The notes below the pieces were generated by a model. The model was given only the letters and a program-made list of their open reading frames with translations, was not told the origin of the DNA and did no database searches. From positions 10,342,006 through 10,406,005 of the forward strand of contig CM022668.1 in the NCBI GenBank assembly GCA_012295275.1: a DNA stretch of 64,000 nt, given 5' to 3'. Numbering within the stretch: the stretch's first letter is position 1; the number at the start of each line of letters is the position of its first letter. The stretch is from Chrysomallon squamiferum (taxonomy: Eukaryota > Mollusca > Gastropoda > Neomphalida > Peltospiridae). The position numbers were made by a program, and so were the translations under genes. Positions 50,903-61,200 of the stretch are shown here, piece after piece.

Positions 50903-51065
50903 GTCAAACAAACAAACATATACATATATATCTATATGCGTGTGGATGTATGCGGATGTGTGTGTGTATGTGTGTGTGTGTGGATATAACATTACCTGAT
51001 ACGTATTCAAACTTGACATAAATGCACAACGCAGAATGAAAGAAGTAAATCCAACACTTCAACAT
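39088..51065 (-). CDS. Receptor unit R5: complete lectin-EGF receptor with ITAM-like tail
   Basis: The only unit with every exon open. Exons in order: signal peptide 50996-51065, E1 49405-49545, FTP-a 48997-49203, FTP-b 47696-47893, E2 47469-47597, E3 47024-47167, E4 46155-46298, E5 45173-45313, E6 44225-44371, E7 43672-43815, E8 43142-43285, E9 40965-41108, TM 39967-40063, tail 39088-39436. The sum is 2199 nt: 732 residues plus stop. Order: signal, EGF, fucolectin-like domain, eight EGF, TM, tail with YDNI, YTNF, YVNS, YVNS, YEKL and YEKI. Resembles MEGF10/Draper/CED-1 engulfment receptors with a lectin domain added; expected at the plasma membrane binding glycans or apoptotic/microbial surfaces (inference). 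One concern: the TM exon donor is GC (GCACGA). A 1.45-kb minisatellite lies in the E8-E9 intron. Confidence 0.8.
39633..39795. repeat. 78-bp tandem duplication
   Basis: Two nearly identical copies beginning ATCTACGTGCATAAATGTAT, in the intron between TM and tail exons of R5. Confidence 0.85.
39967..40063 (-). CDS. R5 transmembrane exon with GC donor
   Basis: AASSAVSKD stalk, then the helix VIIIVVSVVLGLLVVILLAF. The exon ends GTC-TG followed by GCACGA where R4 has GTACGA. Retention of the intron would give WHELFSLSVSHVHT and a stop within about 36 codons, removing the whole signalling tail. Confidence 0.75.
40255..40335. repeat. (TTTA)n tetranucleotide array
   Basis: About 20 uninterrupted TTTA units in the R5 E9-TM intron. 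Confidence 0.9.
40690..40960. repeat. 84-bp tandem repeats flanking R5 E9
   Basis: Three degenerate units directly after the E9 donor; same family as 17,283-17,540. Confidence 0.65.
40965..41108 (-). CDS. R5 exon E9, EGF-like
   Basis: ECNQGTYGEKCLKKCEDRHC through GETCTQ, eight cysteines, donor GTCTGT. Confidence 0.75.
41395..42845. repeat. 33-bp minisatellite, about 44 copies, with 594-bp higher-order period
   Basis: Unit AGTAGCAGTTCTGGTACTGT plus AAGTAGTAATACT. Variant units recur exactly 594 bp apart: GGTAGTGTAAG at 41,887 and 42,481, GGAACAGTAAG at 42,184 and 42,778. That is 18 units, so part of the array was duplicated as a block. The whole array lies in the R5 intron between E8 and E9. 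The plus-strand frame is open as SSSSGTVSSNT repeats but has no ATG. Confidence 0.95.
43142..43815 (-). CDS. R5 exons E7 and E8 (43672-43815, 43142-43285)
   Basis: E7 reads ECDHDTYGAGCKFNC through GIDCTG and is the only intact E7 in the window. E8 reads GCDGMFGPNCVYNC through SDSCTE with a GTAAGT donor. Confidence 0.75.
44225..44371 (-). CDS. R5 exon E6, EGF-like
   Basis: ECQHDTYGSNCEYKC through NPSCNE, 147 nt, donor GTGAGT. Confidence 0.75.
44769..44913. repeat. (GA)n microsatellite in R5 intron
   Basis: About 145 bp of GA with ACAGAGACAGTGAG interruptions, between E5 and E6. Confidence 0.95.
45173..45313 (-). CDS. R5 exon E5, EGF-like
   Basis: DCNGTYGNNCNMSCAGRHC through PDCTVS. The donor GTAAGT is followed 21 nt on by a second GTAAGT. 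Confidence 0.75.
46155..46298 (-). CDS. R5 exon E4, EGF-like
   Basis: ECSRDRYGQNCSKLC through STDCTTS; the usual GYES is GSES here. Donor GTACGT. Confidence 0.75.
46511..46700. repeat. 53-bp tandem repeats, about four copies
   Basis: Unit starts AGACAAGTCTTGAACTGACT at 46,511, 46,564, 46,617 and (shortened) 46,666. Several units carry CTTAC, a GTAAG on the gene strand. Located in the R5 intron between E3 and E4. Confidence 0.85.
47024..47597 (-). CDS. R5 exons E2 and E3 (47469-47597, 47024-47167)
   Basis: E2 reads CDAGTYGEHC through TTGKCSDGC, intact unlike R1 and R4, and ends NGSSCNG. E3 reads VCDSSHYGELCGEDC through ADCKQ. Confidence 0.75.
47696..49203 (-). CDS. R5 fucolectin-like domain (48997-49203 and 47696-47893)
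   Basis: GNVALGKKTTQSSYY, AVDGDT, CILTD, WWQVDLGDFYFIQEV, YFRTG, then DRRDGVELYSS, HLCGKTD and DFCEVQVLG. The junction is R-T-G-x4-R: the Asp of the F-type lectin R-x-D is Gly, so binding may differ from R1 and R4. Confidence 0.8.
49405..49545 (-). CDS. R5 exon E1, EGF-like
   Basis: GDCTQGTYGLNCKYTCHC through WSGPKCTIG, phase 1. Confidence 0.75.
49931..50030 (-). repeat. tRNA-like sequence, possible SINE head
   Basis: On the minus strand TTTAGCTCAGTGTTAGAAC fits a Pol III A box and CGTTCCAACCA loosely fits a B box about 75 nt later. No full cloverleaf can be drawn. It lies in R5 intron 1. Confidence 0.3.
50996..51065 (-). CDS. R5 signal-peptide exon
   Basis: MLKCWIYFFHSALCIYVKFE then YVSG, donor GTAATG. 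TATA-like element at 51,187-51,194. Confidence 0.75.
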
Positions 51066-51360
51066 GTTTTCTATTCTCAAACAAAAAAATCTGTTAACTT
51101 TTATAAAACCTCCTTTCTTTATCTGTCACTACAGAGTTATGTCAAGTAACAGCAAATCATAAAACACACATTGTTCAACGGGTAGTTATAAATACACTTA
51201 CTAGAGTACTAGAGGTGTGTTCTGAACATGTATTCGAGTGTTTCTTTTAAACGTGTCAAGCTGTAATCATAAGTGTAAAATAAATGTTATCAAACAAGTT
51301 AACCAGGAAGATGTTTTTATCTTTATGCAGGAGCGTATCCTGGATTGTAAAGTGGGTAGC

Positions 51361-51363
<3 letters not shown>

Positions 51364-51453
<90 letters not shown>

Positions 51454-51547
51454 TCTCTCTCTCTCTACCTCTCTCTTTCTCTCTATCTACCTCTCTCTCT
51501 TTCTCTCTTTCTTTCTCTATCCTCTCTCCTTCTCTCTCTACCTCTCA

Positions 51548-51645
<98 letters not shown>

Positions 51646-51660
51646 ATATATATATATATA
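51364..51660. repeat. Long (TC)n tract upstream of R5
   Basis: About 280 bp of TC with CTAC and CTTT interruptions, then TA. Four times longer than the R2 copy at 14,012-14,106. Confidence 0.95.
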
Positions 51661-52278
51661 TATATGAACAGACACGACGGACACACATATCAATCAAAAA
51701 AGAAACATACAAACACATATGAACAGTTTGTACGTATACACAAATATGCATACTTACAGATTTCTAGTATGTACACGTATGTAATATATTTTCACCAGAT
51801 TTATTTGATAAGTAGCCGTTTCCCTTGACAAACATTATAAGAACTAAATAAAAAAATAAAATAAGGGTCTATGGGTTTAATAATCGTTTAACTAATGTAA
51901 TCTAAAGTATTGCCTTTTGTTGTGAATACCTCTGTAACGACTGATGAATATGTATTTAACTAAGCTTTAAAAATACGAATTGGCTCTGAAAGTTTATATT
52001 ATTTAAAAATATTAATTTTATATTTATTTGCTAGGGATTCAAGTTGACCATTGTAATGTATATTACGATCTGCCCCTACAAGTGTTTGAAAATCGTTCTA
52101 CATATGTTATCGCTGACACAGAGTAATGGCTTACAATGCAACGTTCGCTAAGCTAATTGTGATAAGAAATTAGTATTACGAGTGTTTGTACGGTGATAAA
52201 GAAGAGTGGACGTTATTTTCAACCATAAAAAACAAAACAAAATAATTTTTTTAAATAATACTTTCTTTTTTCTTTTAC

Positions 52279-52284
52279 TTTATT
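52279..52284 (-). terminator. Candidate poly(A) signal of R6
   Basis: AATAAA on the minus strand in the conserved 3'-end block, duplicate of 14,745-14,750. Confidence 0.4.
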
Positions 52285-52387
52285 TTGATTTTTAAGTATA
52301 AATCAGGTCAATTTCATTTTTGTTTTTTCATAGATAATATGAACTTTTAAACTATATCACATAATATGCAAATATGCATGCATGCGG

Positions 52388-52498
<111 letters not shown>

Positions 52499-52974
52499 AA
52501 ATGGTGAGGCAAACAAAAGAAATATAATTTTATCTTTAGGTGGGTGTTTATATATCGATTGTTAAATATTTACAACAGACTGAACATTGTTACAAGAATA
52601 GCTCAGTTAAATACAATGGAATAACAACGTAATATTTAAATACACCAGTAACATGAGAATAACGTAACATTTAAATACACAAATAACACGAGAATAGCGC
52701 AACATGTAAAACTATAAATAAAACTAAAATAAGGGGAAGCACTTAATTAGCCCCCAAAACTCGATATTAACGTAACATTTAAACACAAAATTAACACGAG
52801 AATAACATAATATTAAATACAGATTACATCTTTATTTGTACAAAGGTAAAAGAAAGAATACTTAATGTAACTGATTACACAGATGAATGTAAACTTCGCA
52901 CACATTTTGACACGAAAACTGGACTTCACAGTCAAACAACTAAAATACATATAAACTCGCATTAACACTGAAAA

Positions 52975-53105
52975 TTGTATTGCTGTTATCTTTTCAAACG
53001 TGTTACTTGAATTCTCGTTCCACTTGAGTTTTTCGTACTCGTTCATTTGAACACTTTGACTACTATTAACGTAGTCATTTCTAGTGGTTCTCTCCAACTG
53101 ATCAC
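52975..53105 (-). pseudogene. Relic of the distal ITAM tail of R6
   Basis: [10 protein letters not shown] and [10 protein letters not shown] remain; the second ITAM tyrosine is Phe (NTFEKI) and the stop after TGI is lost. It is out of frame with the upstream tail part. Confidence 0.65.
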
Positions 53106-53120
53106 GTGATAATGTGTGAA

Positions 53121-53271
53121 TTAAGATAACTTGAAATCGTAAGCGTAACCGGTGTAAGCACCAGGTTCAGTCAGAGTTTCCTCATTTCTTTCTTCGTGTT
53201 CCGAGTTTTGATCAGTTCTCTCGTGGTTTGTCGTCACGTCATTTATCTTCCGTGTAGTTCTGTTTATACAC
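53121..53271 (-). CDS. R6 truncated tail exon
   Basis: CINRTTRKINDVTTNHE through AYTGYAYDFKLS and TAA. It lacks all YVNS and YEKL/YEKI motifs. Confidence 0.6.
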
Positions 53272-53408
53272 CTGGTAAACAAACAAAAACACCAAATAAA
53301 ACTCACATACATTCATTCGTTGAATCTTTAGTTTTCCTTCTATTTTATACGCCTAATTTATGGGTGTTTATATTTGTATGCTTCTATGCATGTGTCTGTG
53401 TGTGTGTA

Positions 53409-53505
53409 TAGATAGGTAGATAGATAGATAGATAGATAGATGGATGGATGGATGGTTGGATGGATGGATGGATGGATGGATGGATGGATGGATGGACAGA
53501 TAGAT
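53409..53505. repeat. (GATA/GATG)n tetranucleotide array
   Basis: GATA units then GATG units in the TM-tail intron of R6. Confidence 0.85.
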
Positions 53506-53789
53506 AGAGAGATCCAGAGAGAGATAAATAGATAGATAGGTAGTTAGATAGAGAGATTATGTATGTGTGTGTGTGTTTGTCAGTTTCTGTGTGTGTATGA
53601 GCTCACTGAATATTTGTTCTAGATTTTGTCTCTTATTTCTGTGTACGTTATATCAAAGTATTTAAGTGTTTATATGTTATGTTTCTGTGCATGTTTATTA
53701 CACTGGTATACGAGTGAGTGTGTATCTATGTAAATTTTAGTAATGTGTGTCTGTACTCAAACACACATATACATATTAAAGTTACATGA

Positions 53790-53821
<32 letters not shown>

Positions 53822-54022
53822 GTATGTATGTATGCCTGTAGGTTTGAATGTATTGTATGTATGTATATATATATTTGTTGAATCTTTTCTTGTTTTCTCT
53901 TTATTTATGGTATATCTACATGTGTATGTATGCATGCATGTACGTTTATGTGTGTGTATCTGTATGTGTGCGTATGTGTATATGTATGTATCTGTGTGTG
54001 AGAGACTGATAATAATTCCTAC

Positions 54023-54119
54023 CAAAAAGTGACTGCGGCGAAGATGACAGCTGATACAACCAGTACAACAGAAATGACCATGATAGTCACATCTTTACTG
54101 ACTCCTGGTGAAGTGACTT
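54023..54119 (-). CDS. R6 transmembrane exon
   Basis: VTSPGVSKDV then TIMVISVVLVVSAVIFAAVT; differs from R3 by one residue near the end. Confidence 0.7.
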
Positions 54120-54724
54120 CTATGTGAAACAAAATAAAAGATAAAAATGAATTAAGAAATGATAGGGAAGAAAGAACGAAAAGAGAAAACCACTATATTT
54201 TTTGTTTTGTGTATTATTTTAAATAAGAGGTAAAGGAAAACCCGTATAAAAGTGTGTATGTGTCTGAATGTCTGTGTGTGAGTACGTCAACATGTGTGTA
54301 CAACTGTTTGTTCAGATGAACCTACATTCAGTTATAGGTAGGGCGGTTAAGTTATCTTTTTTATTTATTATTAATTAATTAATTAATTTATTTATTTATG
54401 ATATATTTATTTATGAACTGGTGATTATGAATTAAGTCATACTTTGAATTATAGTGATAGTTATCTTTCTTGAAGCATATTGCACGATTCAAAACACATT
54501 GCTAAACTAACTCTAATGAGAAAAACAGATCTGGAACCAAACTTTCATGAAAGAAAAGAATACCACGCATAAAATAAATACTAGTAAATAAAAAAATTTA
54601 AAGTTAATAAACCATAAAAATTAATAAATAATAAACACACAAATAAATATATGAAAAGTAAATAAACTCATTTTGAAGTATATTTGATGACAAATAAAAT
54701 AACATGGAATGAGGTATTAAGTAA

Positions 54725-54985
54725 TCCAAGCCTTGGTCGTGTATTTTAGTACATCTAAATGTGGCTGTAAATATTGTGTATGTTAAATTAACACTTCTCA
54801 TCTTCCGCACAAACACTTCATGCATTGCATTAATATGTTCAAATTTGGCTACAATTGTTGTTTTCATCATGTTAACATATGTAAGCTTCAGTACAAACTA
54901 TTCCTGCAGTACATTACTATATTTAAAGTTGGCTATAGATATTGTACGACACTGACATACTTATATATAGATATTTCAGTACAAA
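54725..54985. repeat. 84-bp tandem repeats flanking R6 E9
   Basis: About three units, duplicate of 17,283-17,540. Confidence 0.65.
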
Positions 54986-54986
54986 C

Positions 54987-57260
54987 CTTGCGTGCACGTT
55001 TCGCCTTCCCAGCCTGACAAACATCCACCAACACAGAGTCCACTTTCATGATGACAGTTTTCAGAACTGAGACAATGTCTGTCTTCACATTTCTTTAAAC
55101 ACTTTTCTCCATAAGTACTTTGATTACACTCTGAAAAATAACAGTTTTAACTTTAGTACTGGTAAAATCTCACTGATATTCCATGGAAGAAAATTTGTTG
55201 AAGAGTATTAGGGTACATATTTGTACAGGCTAAGAGACAGAATGAAATCACAAAGTTTTATAAAATGTATACCACTGTAAAAGAAAAAATGTAACAGCAA
55301 AATATAATGAATTACGTCGCTATTAACAACAACAGCTACATAAGAAAGCTGATAATAACAGTAGCAGCTCTGGTACATGTAAAAAGTAATGGTAATGTTT
55401 TTTCTAGGACTAGCAGTATGAGTTACATTAGCAAAGGTTTTTGTTGTAGTGGTTGTAGTGGTGGTACTATATATGTTGAATGTATTGCGTGCGTGTTAAG
55501 AAAATCTATAATTCAGTTAAGAACAGAAAAATAACAGCTCAGCATAATTTTATGTTTGTTTGTTTGTTTTACTTTCTGTGCATGAGTCACTTCTCCAGCC
55601 AGGTAAACATTCTCCTTCGCAGGATCCTGTCACGTGATCACAAGGTGCGTGTGTATTTTTACACTTTCTGCTGCTGCAGTTGTAAACACAGTTTGGTCCA
55701 AACATCCCAGCACAACCTGAAAGAAATTAATTTATTTCTTGTACAGCAATACTTCTGTTTCAAATTACATTATTAATATAACCTAGAGTGTCCACTTACT
55801 TTGAATTGTTTTAACACCAGGACTTTAACTGTGAAGACTGAAATGTAGGAATGATTTCTTCTGTTCCTAACACGTACAGACGTAATTACATTTCTACCTA
55901 CCTTTCTACCCATCTGCCCATCTGCCCATCCACCCGTATTCCTACCGAGTTAATGAGGAGCCACATAAATATATATACATACATACAGACATTAAAAACA
56001 AATAAACAAGGATATACCTACACAGATCCTGCAAACATATATAAATACACATACATAAACCCATATATGCATGTACATAACTTCATTATATACATAATTT
56101 TCCTGAAAACTTAGTCTAGCAACAATGTAATTTATACAGATGAGTTGTTATTCTTCAGTAACTGATATTAATTCACCAGACCTGTAATAAAAGAATAGTT
56201 AAAACATGACTCACGTTCATTACAACTTGGGTTTTTCCATCCTGGTTGACAACCATTTTGACATTTTCCATTGTGAACATCACACTTAGAGTTGTTATCT
56301 GTACAATGTCTTTCACCACACTTGTACTCACAGTTAGGTCCATACGTGTCATGTCGACATTCTGCATAGAAAAGGAATCGTTTAAAATAAGTTTTATTGT
56401 TATTGATGTGTTGACGTACTAGTTTTGTATCTCAACATGTGCTAGCCTGTTGTTGTTATTTGACGGTCCGTCTATTTATATCTCTACCTGCCTACTTACT
56501 TATATTTATATCTCTACCTGCCTACTTAGCTATCTGTTTGTCTGTGTGTCTGTCAGTCTGTCTTCGCAGGTTTCTCCTCATCAGAGGGACAAATAATAAA
56601 ACGTTTTTGAAAATATTTACAGTTTTTTTTCTCATCCACCACCCGCAATAAACATAAATCGTTGTGGCCAGGCGTTGCTATAGCAATCACCCAGGCTTTC
56701 TCCAACAAAACAATTTTAAACATATTGAGATCACTGGTGGATGTAAATAAGACATAATTGTCACGTCATAAAACACATATAAAGCATATTTCACAAAATA
56801 CTGCATTTGAAACCCAAATAGAGCTCCGATTTTTTACCTCAAACATCCCATAAGATGCGGTGTTTATGAAACATACGTATGCTCGGACTGATGTTGAATG
56901 ATTAAATTATTAAAATGATGTACCACATGGTTTGATGGGAAAACGTTTGGCGACTGCAGTTCGCGGTCGCTTGTGGTTCGACAAAACACAACATTGTCAG
57001 CAAACACCGTGCAGTGCAACAAATGAGCCAAACAATCTTTAACAAACATCGTATAAAGCTGCCGTAGAATAACAAAATTATCTTGTGGTGATAATTACTG
57101 TTAATATTATGACACTTACTGACTGTACAGTCTGGTTTTTCCCAACCTGCAAGGCAGCCATCTTTACATATTCCATGTTCCCTGTCACAGTCCTGTCTAC
57201 CTTTACAGTGTCTGTCAACACAAGACATGTTACAGTTGTATCCATACGTGCCATTACAAT
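54987..57260 (-). CDS. R6 EGF exons E5, E6, E8, E9
   Basis: E5 57120-57260 ([19 protein letters not shown]), E6 56215-56361 (ECRHDTYGPNCEYKCGERHC), E8 55573-55716 (GCAGMFGPNCVYNC), E9 54987-55130 (ECNQSTYGEKCLKKC). All open with intact splice sites. Confidence 0.7.
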
Positions 57261-58020
57261 CTGAAAAAACACAAAATACATAAAACAAGACAAGAACGAA
57301 ACATCACTTGTTAAATATATACAATTTATTTTATAACTAATATGATTCTGTGTGTGGAAATATGTGAAAGTGTGTTTGAAGTATGTATGCTGAATTTAGG
57401 ACAAAAGATTATTTACAATATAGAAAAAAATATCTGTTTTCATGATTTGATTATTTAGACGAGCCAAGTCATTCTTGAAATTTTCACAAGAAATATAAAC
57501 AAACACTATCATCGCTACTTGAATATCAGTATGTGTAAACTATTTAAAGCAATATTACAATAAATGTAAAACTTTTTTAAAAGTTTTTTTCCCTTCAGAT
57601 CACAGTTTTCGGAAATGAATAAACCGTCAATTTGACGATAATCCGAACATTATATTTGAGCATACACACGCACACACACACACACACACGCACACACATA
57701 CCAGAGACTAATAATTACCCACTAGTTCTCTACTTATTATGAACTGAACAGGTTTAAAAAATAGACAGAGTTGTGGTCTTGATACGAACAATAAAAATCG
57801 TATTTAAAATTAAAGTCGGTGATTCTCATTCACTAGAAAATACGTACCTTCTTTAGCTGCATTTTACAACTAGAAAAATGATCCTTCTAAATAAGTTCCT
57901 CAAATATCTTGTGTACAGTCACATTTGTACCTTTAACGATCTTAGATAAACTTGTACAGCTTACATTAACTGAGTTTAAAGTTATATCACGATGTTTCTC
58001 ATTAACTAGTAAATACGTAC

Positions 58021-58155
58021 TGGTTGTACAGTCTGTAGACTAGTATCCTCTTTGACAACCATCAACACAAGTTCCATTCACATGATTACAAGTAAAATCT
58101 CCAAAAGATTTACGTTCTTTACACAGTTTCAAACAGTTTTGTCCTTGTTGATGAG
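58021..58155 (-). pseudogene. Degenerate E4 exon in R6
   Basis: As in R3, lacks the first Cys block and acceptor; in addition has TAG at 58,040-58,042 inside QRGY-STDC. Not usable as an exon. Confidence 0.65.
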
Positions 58156-58253
58156 TGGAGTAAAATGTTTTTTTTTTTTTTTTTTTATAAAATAAAATTG
58201 AGGAGATAAAAGGTAATATGTAAAATATATAAGTAAAATGGACACTTACTGAC

Positions 58254-58443
58254 TGATTGTCCCATCTTTTATAATTAAATACGTTACATTACTGTTTGCA
58301 TTTACAATATATGACGTCACCCGAACTGTTTGAATCGTGTTACATGTTGGTAAAAATGGAAACATTTTAATTTCCAATTTCAGGGAAAAAGTTGTTCGAT
58401 TCTGAAGATGACAAGAACTACAAGTATACACACGTATATTACT
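58254..58443 (-). other. Unrecognised ORF between FTP-b and E4 relic of R6
   Basis: VYTCSSCHLQNRTTFSLK through SYIVNANSNVTYLIIKDG, bounded by an AG (AAATGCAG) and a GTAAGT. Several N-x-T sites and two Cys suggest an extracellular segment. However, the phase at its end (2) does not match the family's phase-1 rule. Confidence 0.25.
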
Positions 58444-58673
58444 GCATTTGACCGGTGTGTTCTGATACAATTCTTTATATGAATAACGTACATACAACAC
58501 AGTTATTTTCTTGTTTCTGTTTTCATTATTAGCAGAGTATTTCGGCGTCGTCCGCAGTGACGATGATGTTGATGATGATGACGATGATAGCCTTGATGAT
58601 TGCTATAGTCTTAGGATTCAAAAGTTCAAAAATCTGACAGCAGACAATGAAACACTGAAATATAGAAACAAAC

Positions 58674-58948
58674 CTAATTTTCCAAACACTTGTACTTCAC
58701 AGAAATCCATTGCTGTGTCACCACTGTTATTTGTTGACTGGTAAAGTGTGACGTATCTCGCTGTTTTATCACATGTTATCTGTTTTATGATTGGATCAGT
58801 TGACTTCACTGTATAACACAAACAACCATTATTCGGTATTCCACTTTCACATGCGTAAATCTTCACACCGTTCATTCGAACTTCTGTAAAGTAATGAAGA
58901 ATGAGCAGGAAACGTCAAAAGGTTACAATAAATAACAAAACCATTTTC

Positions 58949-58989
<41 letters not shown>

Positions 58990-59766
58990 GTATAAGAATT
59001 TGCATCACCCTAAGAATAATGTGTAAACTGTAAACATTAGTCTATCACTGAGGATGCTAACATGAAAATACTTTATAGCTTTTAAAATCAATGATTATAT
59101 ATTCTCCAAATTCTTTCACTCATATTATATATTGTAAACGCAATAAAATAAGCATGCAGATACAAACTTACAAATTTACATATTGAGATTCAGTTAAGCG
59201 CCAGAAAATGACGTAAATATCTACTTATTCTTTCCAAATATTTGTTTGTGTAGATTTGTATATATGGGTGTATATGTTACTTTAATTTACAACGATGAGT
59301 TCATATAATGTTCAGAATTTGCCTCTGTTTGTTTACAATGAATGTTTAATGACGCCCAAGCATGAAACTCAGATCGGCTATTGGGATTCAGAGAGAGTGT
59401 GGTTTGTTTAAATTACTGTTTATTACTGTAAGGTTTTCAAAACTTTACGTTTCATTGATAAATTAACAATCCCTCTGCATTAATGTACAACTGTGTGAGT
59501 GTCTGGTTGTGTTTTTGAATATATGTGATGTCTCAGTGTATAAGTAAACTTACTATCATAATGGAAGTGAACAGTTATATTTTGTATGTAGTATTCTGTT
59601 CCAAGATCCACCTGCCACCAAGTGTAGGGTTCTCCAGTACTTGTAAGTATACAATATTTCCCATTCCTCCCTTGTGACAGATTACTATCTACAGCCAGAG
59701 AAGAGTTGTGATATTCTTTACTATAATACGAACTCTGTTTGGTTGTTTTTTCAAGAGCAACATTTC
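58674..59766 (-). CDS. R6 fucolectin-like domain (59554-59766 and 58674-58883)
   Basis: [34 protein letters not shown], then KVRMNGVKIYAC and DFCEVQVFGKLG. The exon donor has moved 9 nt downstream to GTTTGT because the old site GGTAAA is now GGAAAA. Confidence 0.65.
59335..59400. repeat. Possible SINE fragment
   Basis: GTTTAATGACGCCCAAGC and AGATCGGCTATTGGGATTC, paralogous to 10,796-10,880; same intron of the related unit. Confidence 0.3.
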
Positions 59767-60026
59767 CTGAAACGTCTGTTAAAATAAATAAAAATAAACA
59801 CACGAAACAAATACATAATTAAAAATAAATAGAAATAATGATATAACGTCTCATTCTGATTTTGTGGAAATCAGGTCGAAAACAAATCTGTATAAGTTAA
59901 AAACAAATTATACAAACACACAGACAAACAAACTTTTACACAAATACGTACATATGCATAAACATATATGTAATAATATTAGCAAATACGTGCAGACACA
60001 CAAAAAATATCTGAAATATTTTTTAC

Positions 60027-60168
60027 CAGTTGTACATTTATAGTCCTGACCATCCGTTTATGCAAGAATTATGGCCGCCATTACATCCTGTGACGTCATC
60101 AGAATTATTAATATTACAGTCTCACGTTTGGTTACAGTTCAGTCCATAGGTCCCTGACATACATTTAC
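60027..60168 (-). pseudogene. Broken E1 exon of R6
   Basis: Reads GTYGLNCNQT, then TGA, then [16 protein letters not shown]. Near the end, one extra base before the KCTIG region shifts the frame (142 instead of 141 nt). Confidence 0.75.
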
Positions 60169-60962
60169 CTAGTAATGGAGTGCAGCAGCAACACCAACGA
60201 CAACAACAATCAGAATATTATACTGCGTAATGGAATTTTCTCGTCGTTGCTACTACTGCAATTCTGCAGCTTGACCAATAATACTACTACTTCTTCTTTT
60301 ACTACTTCTAATATTCTTGTAATACTATTGCTACAGCTACTAGTATTACTATTTCTACGGCTGCTACTACTGTACTACGACTACAACTACTACTGTGTCC
60401 ACTACTACTGCTGGTACTGTTGCTGTTATTATTATCAAACATTACTACTGCTACCACCGCTAAAGCAGATACATTTCAACAGCTTCTGCTGGAATTACTA
60501 CAACTATTATTACTACTACAACTACCACGATTATTACTACTATTATTATTGTTAAAATTACTGTCACTCGAAGATGATGAGGTATATTAACGAAACCTAA
60601 TATATTAAAAAAACTATTTGTACCAGATAAGACACTTTAAAGTTGAGATTCTTAAACCCCATGATAAAATACGATGGAATCCTAGTTTTATAAACCAATT
60701 CGCACTTACTTTGTATTACTAAACATTTCTGAGTCTTATTCGTAAACCACTTCAAATAATGAACTTACAACAAGATAAGAGAGAGTTGTTCAACGTGTAT
60801 TTTTATTTTATTTATTTACTTAGTTGTAACTATATATGTATATTTTTAAATATAATGTATATAATTAAATATATACATACCTATATCTATATATCTATGT
60901 GTCTGGTATATAATGTATGTAAGTGTGTGCATGTATAAATGCACACACATATATAAAATTAC

Positions 60963-61025
60963 CTGACACGTATTCAGTCTTGAAGTAAATGCATAACACA
61001 AAAAAAACAAGTAAATCCAACCAGT
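60963..61025 (-). pseudogene. Second, decayed signal-peptide exon
   Basis: Minus-strand TGGATTTACTTGTTTTTTTT then GCATTTACTTC and TACGTGTCAG align with the R3/R5 signal exon, but there is no ATG and the core is frameshifted. It lies 100 bp downstream of the R6 signal exon. Confidence 0.5.
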
Positions 61026-61124
61026 AGATCAAAAAAAGAAGAAAACCAACAACAAACATAACAAAACAAAAATCTTGATATAATTATTTTTAAAATAAAT
61101 AAAAGCATAAATAAAACAACTAAC

Positions 61125-61200
61125 CTTTGCCTGATACATATTCAAAGTTAATATAAACGCCCAACGCAGAAATAAAGAAGAAAATCCAAAACTTTAACAT
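61125..61200 (-). CDS. R6 signal-peptide exon
   Basis: MLKFWIFFFISALGVYINFE then YVSGK; 76 nt ending in phase 1 at GTTAGT. Intact. Confidence 0.65.

Larger units (their letters stand above)
53121..61200 (-). pseudogene. Receptor unit R6: decayed lectin-EGF receptor, truncated tail
   Basis: Exons in order: signal peptide 61125-61200, E1 60027-60168 (broken), FTP-a 59554-59766, FTP-b 58674-58883, E4 relic 58021-58155 (stop), E5 57120-57260, E6 56215-56361, E8 55573-55716, E9 54987-55130, TM 54023-54119, short tail 53121-53271. E1 has an in-frame TGA at 60,122-60,124 for a Cys codon, a Cys to Ser change and a 1-nt insertion. Without these and without E4 the exons would sum to 1464 nt, a multiple of three, so decay seems recent. 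The lectin junction has His instead of the conserved Arg (HYD). Skipping E1 would give an open message, so a residual product cannot be excluded. Confidence 0.65.

Noticed and set aside
60175-60555. Plus-strand ORF rich in Tyr/Cys/Leu; likewise 11,716-12,033
   Set aside because: Both are antisense readings of TAC/CTA trinucleotide repeats next to E1 exons.
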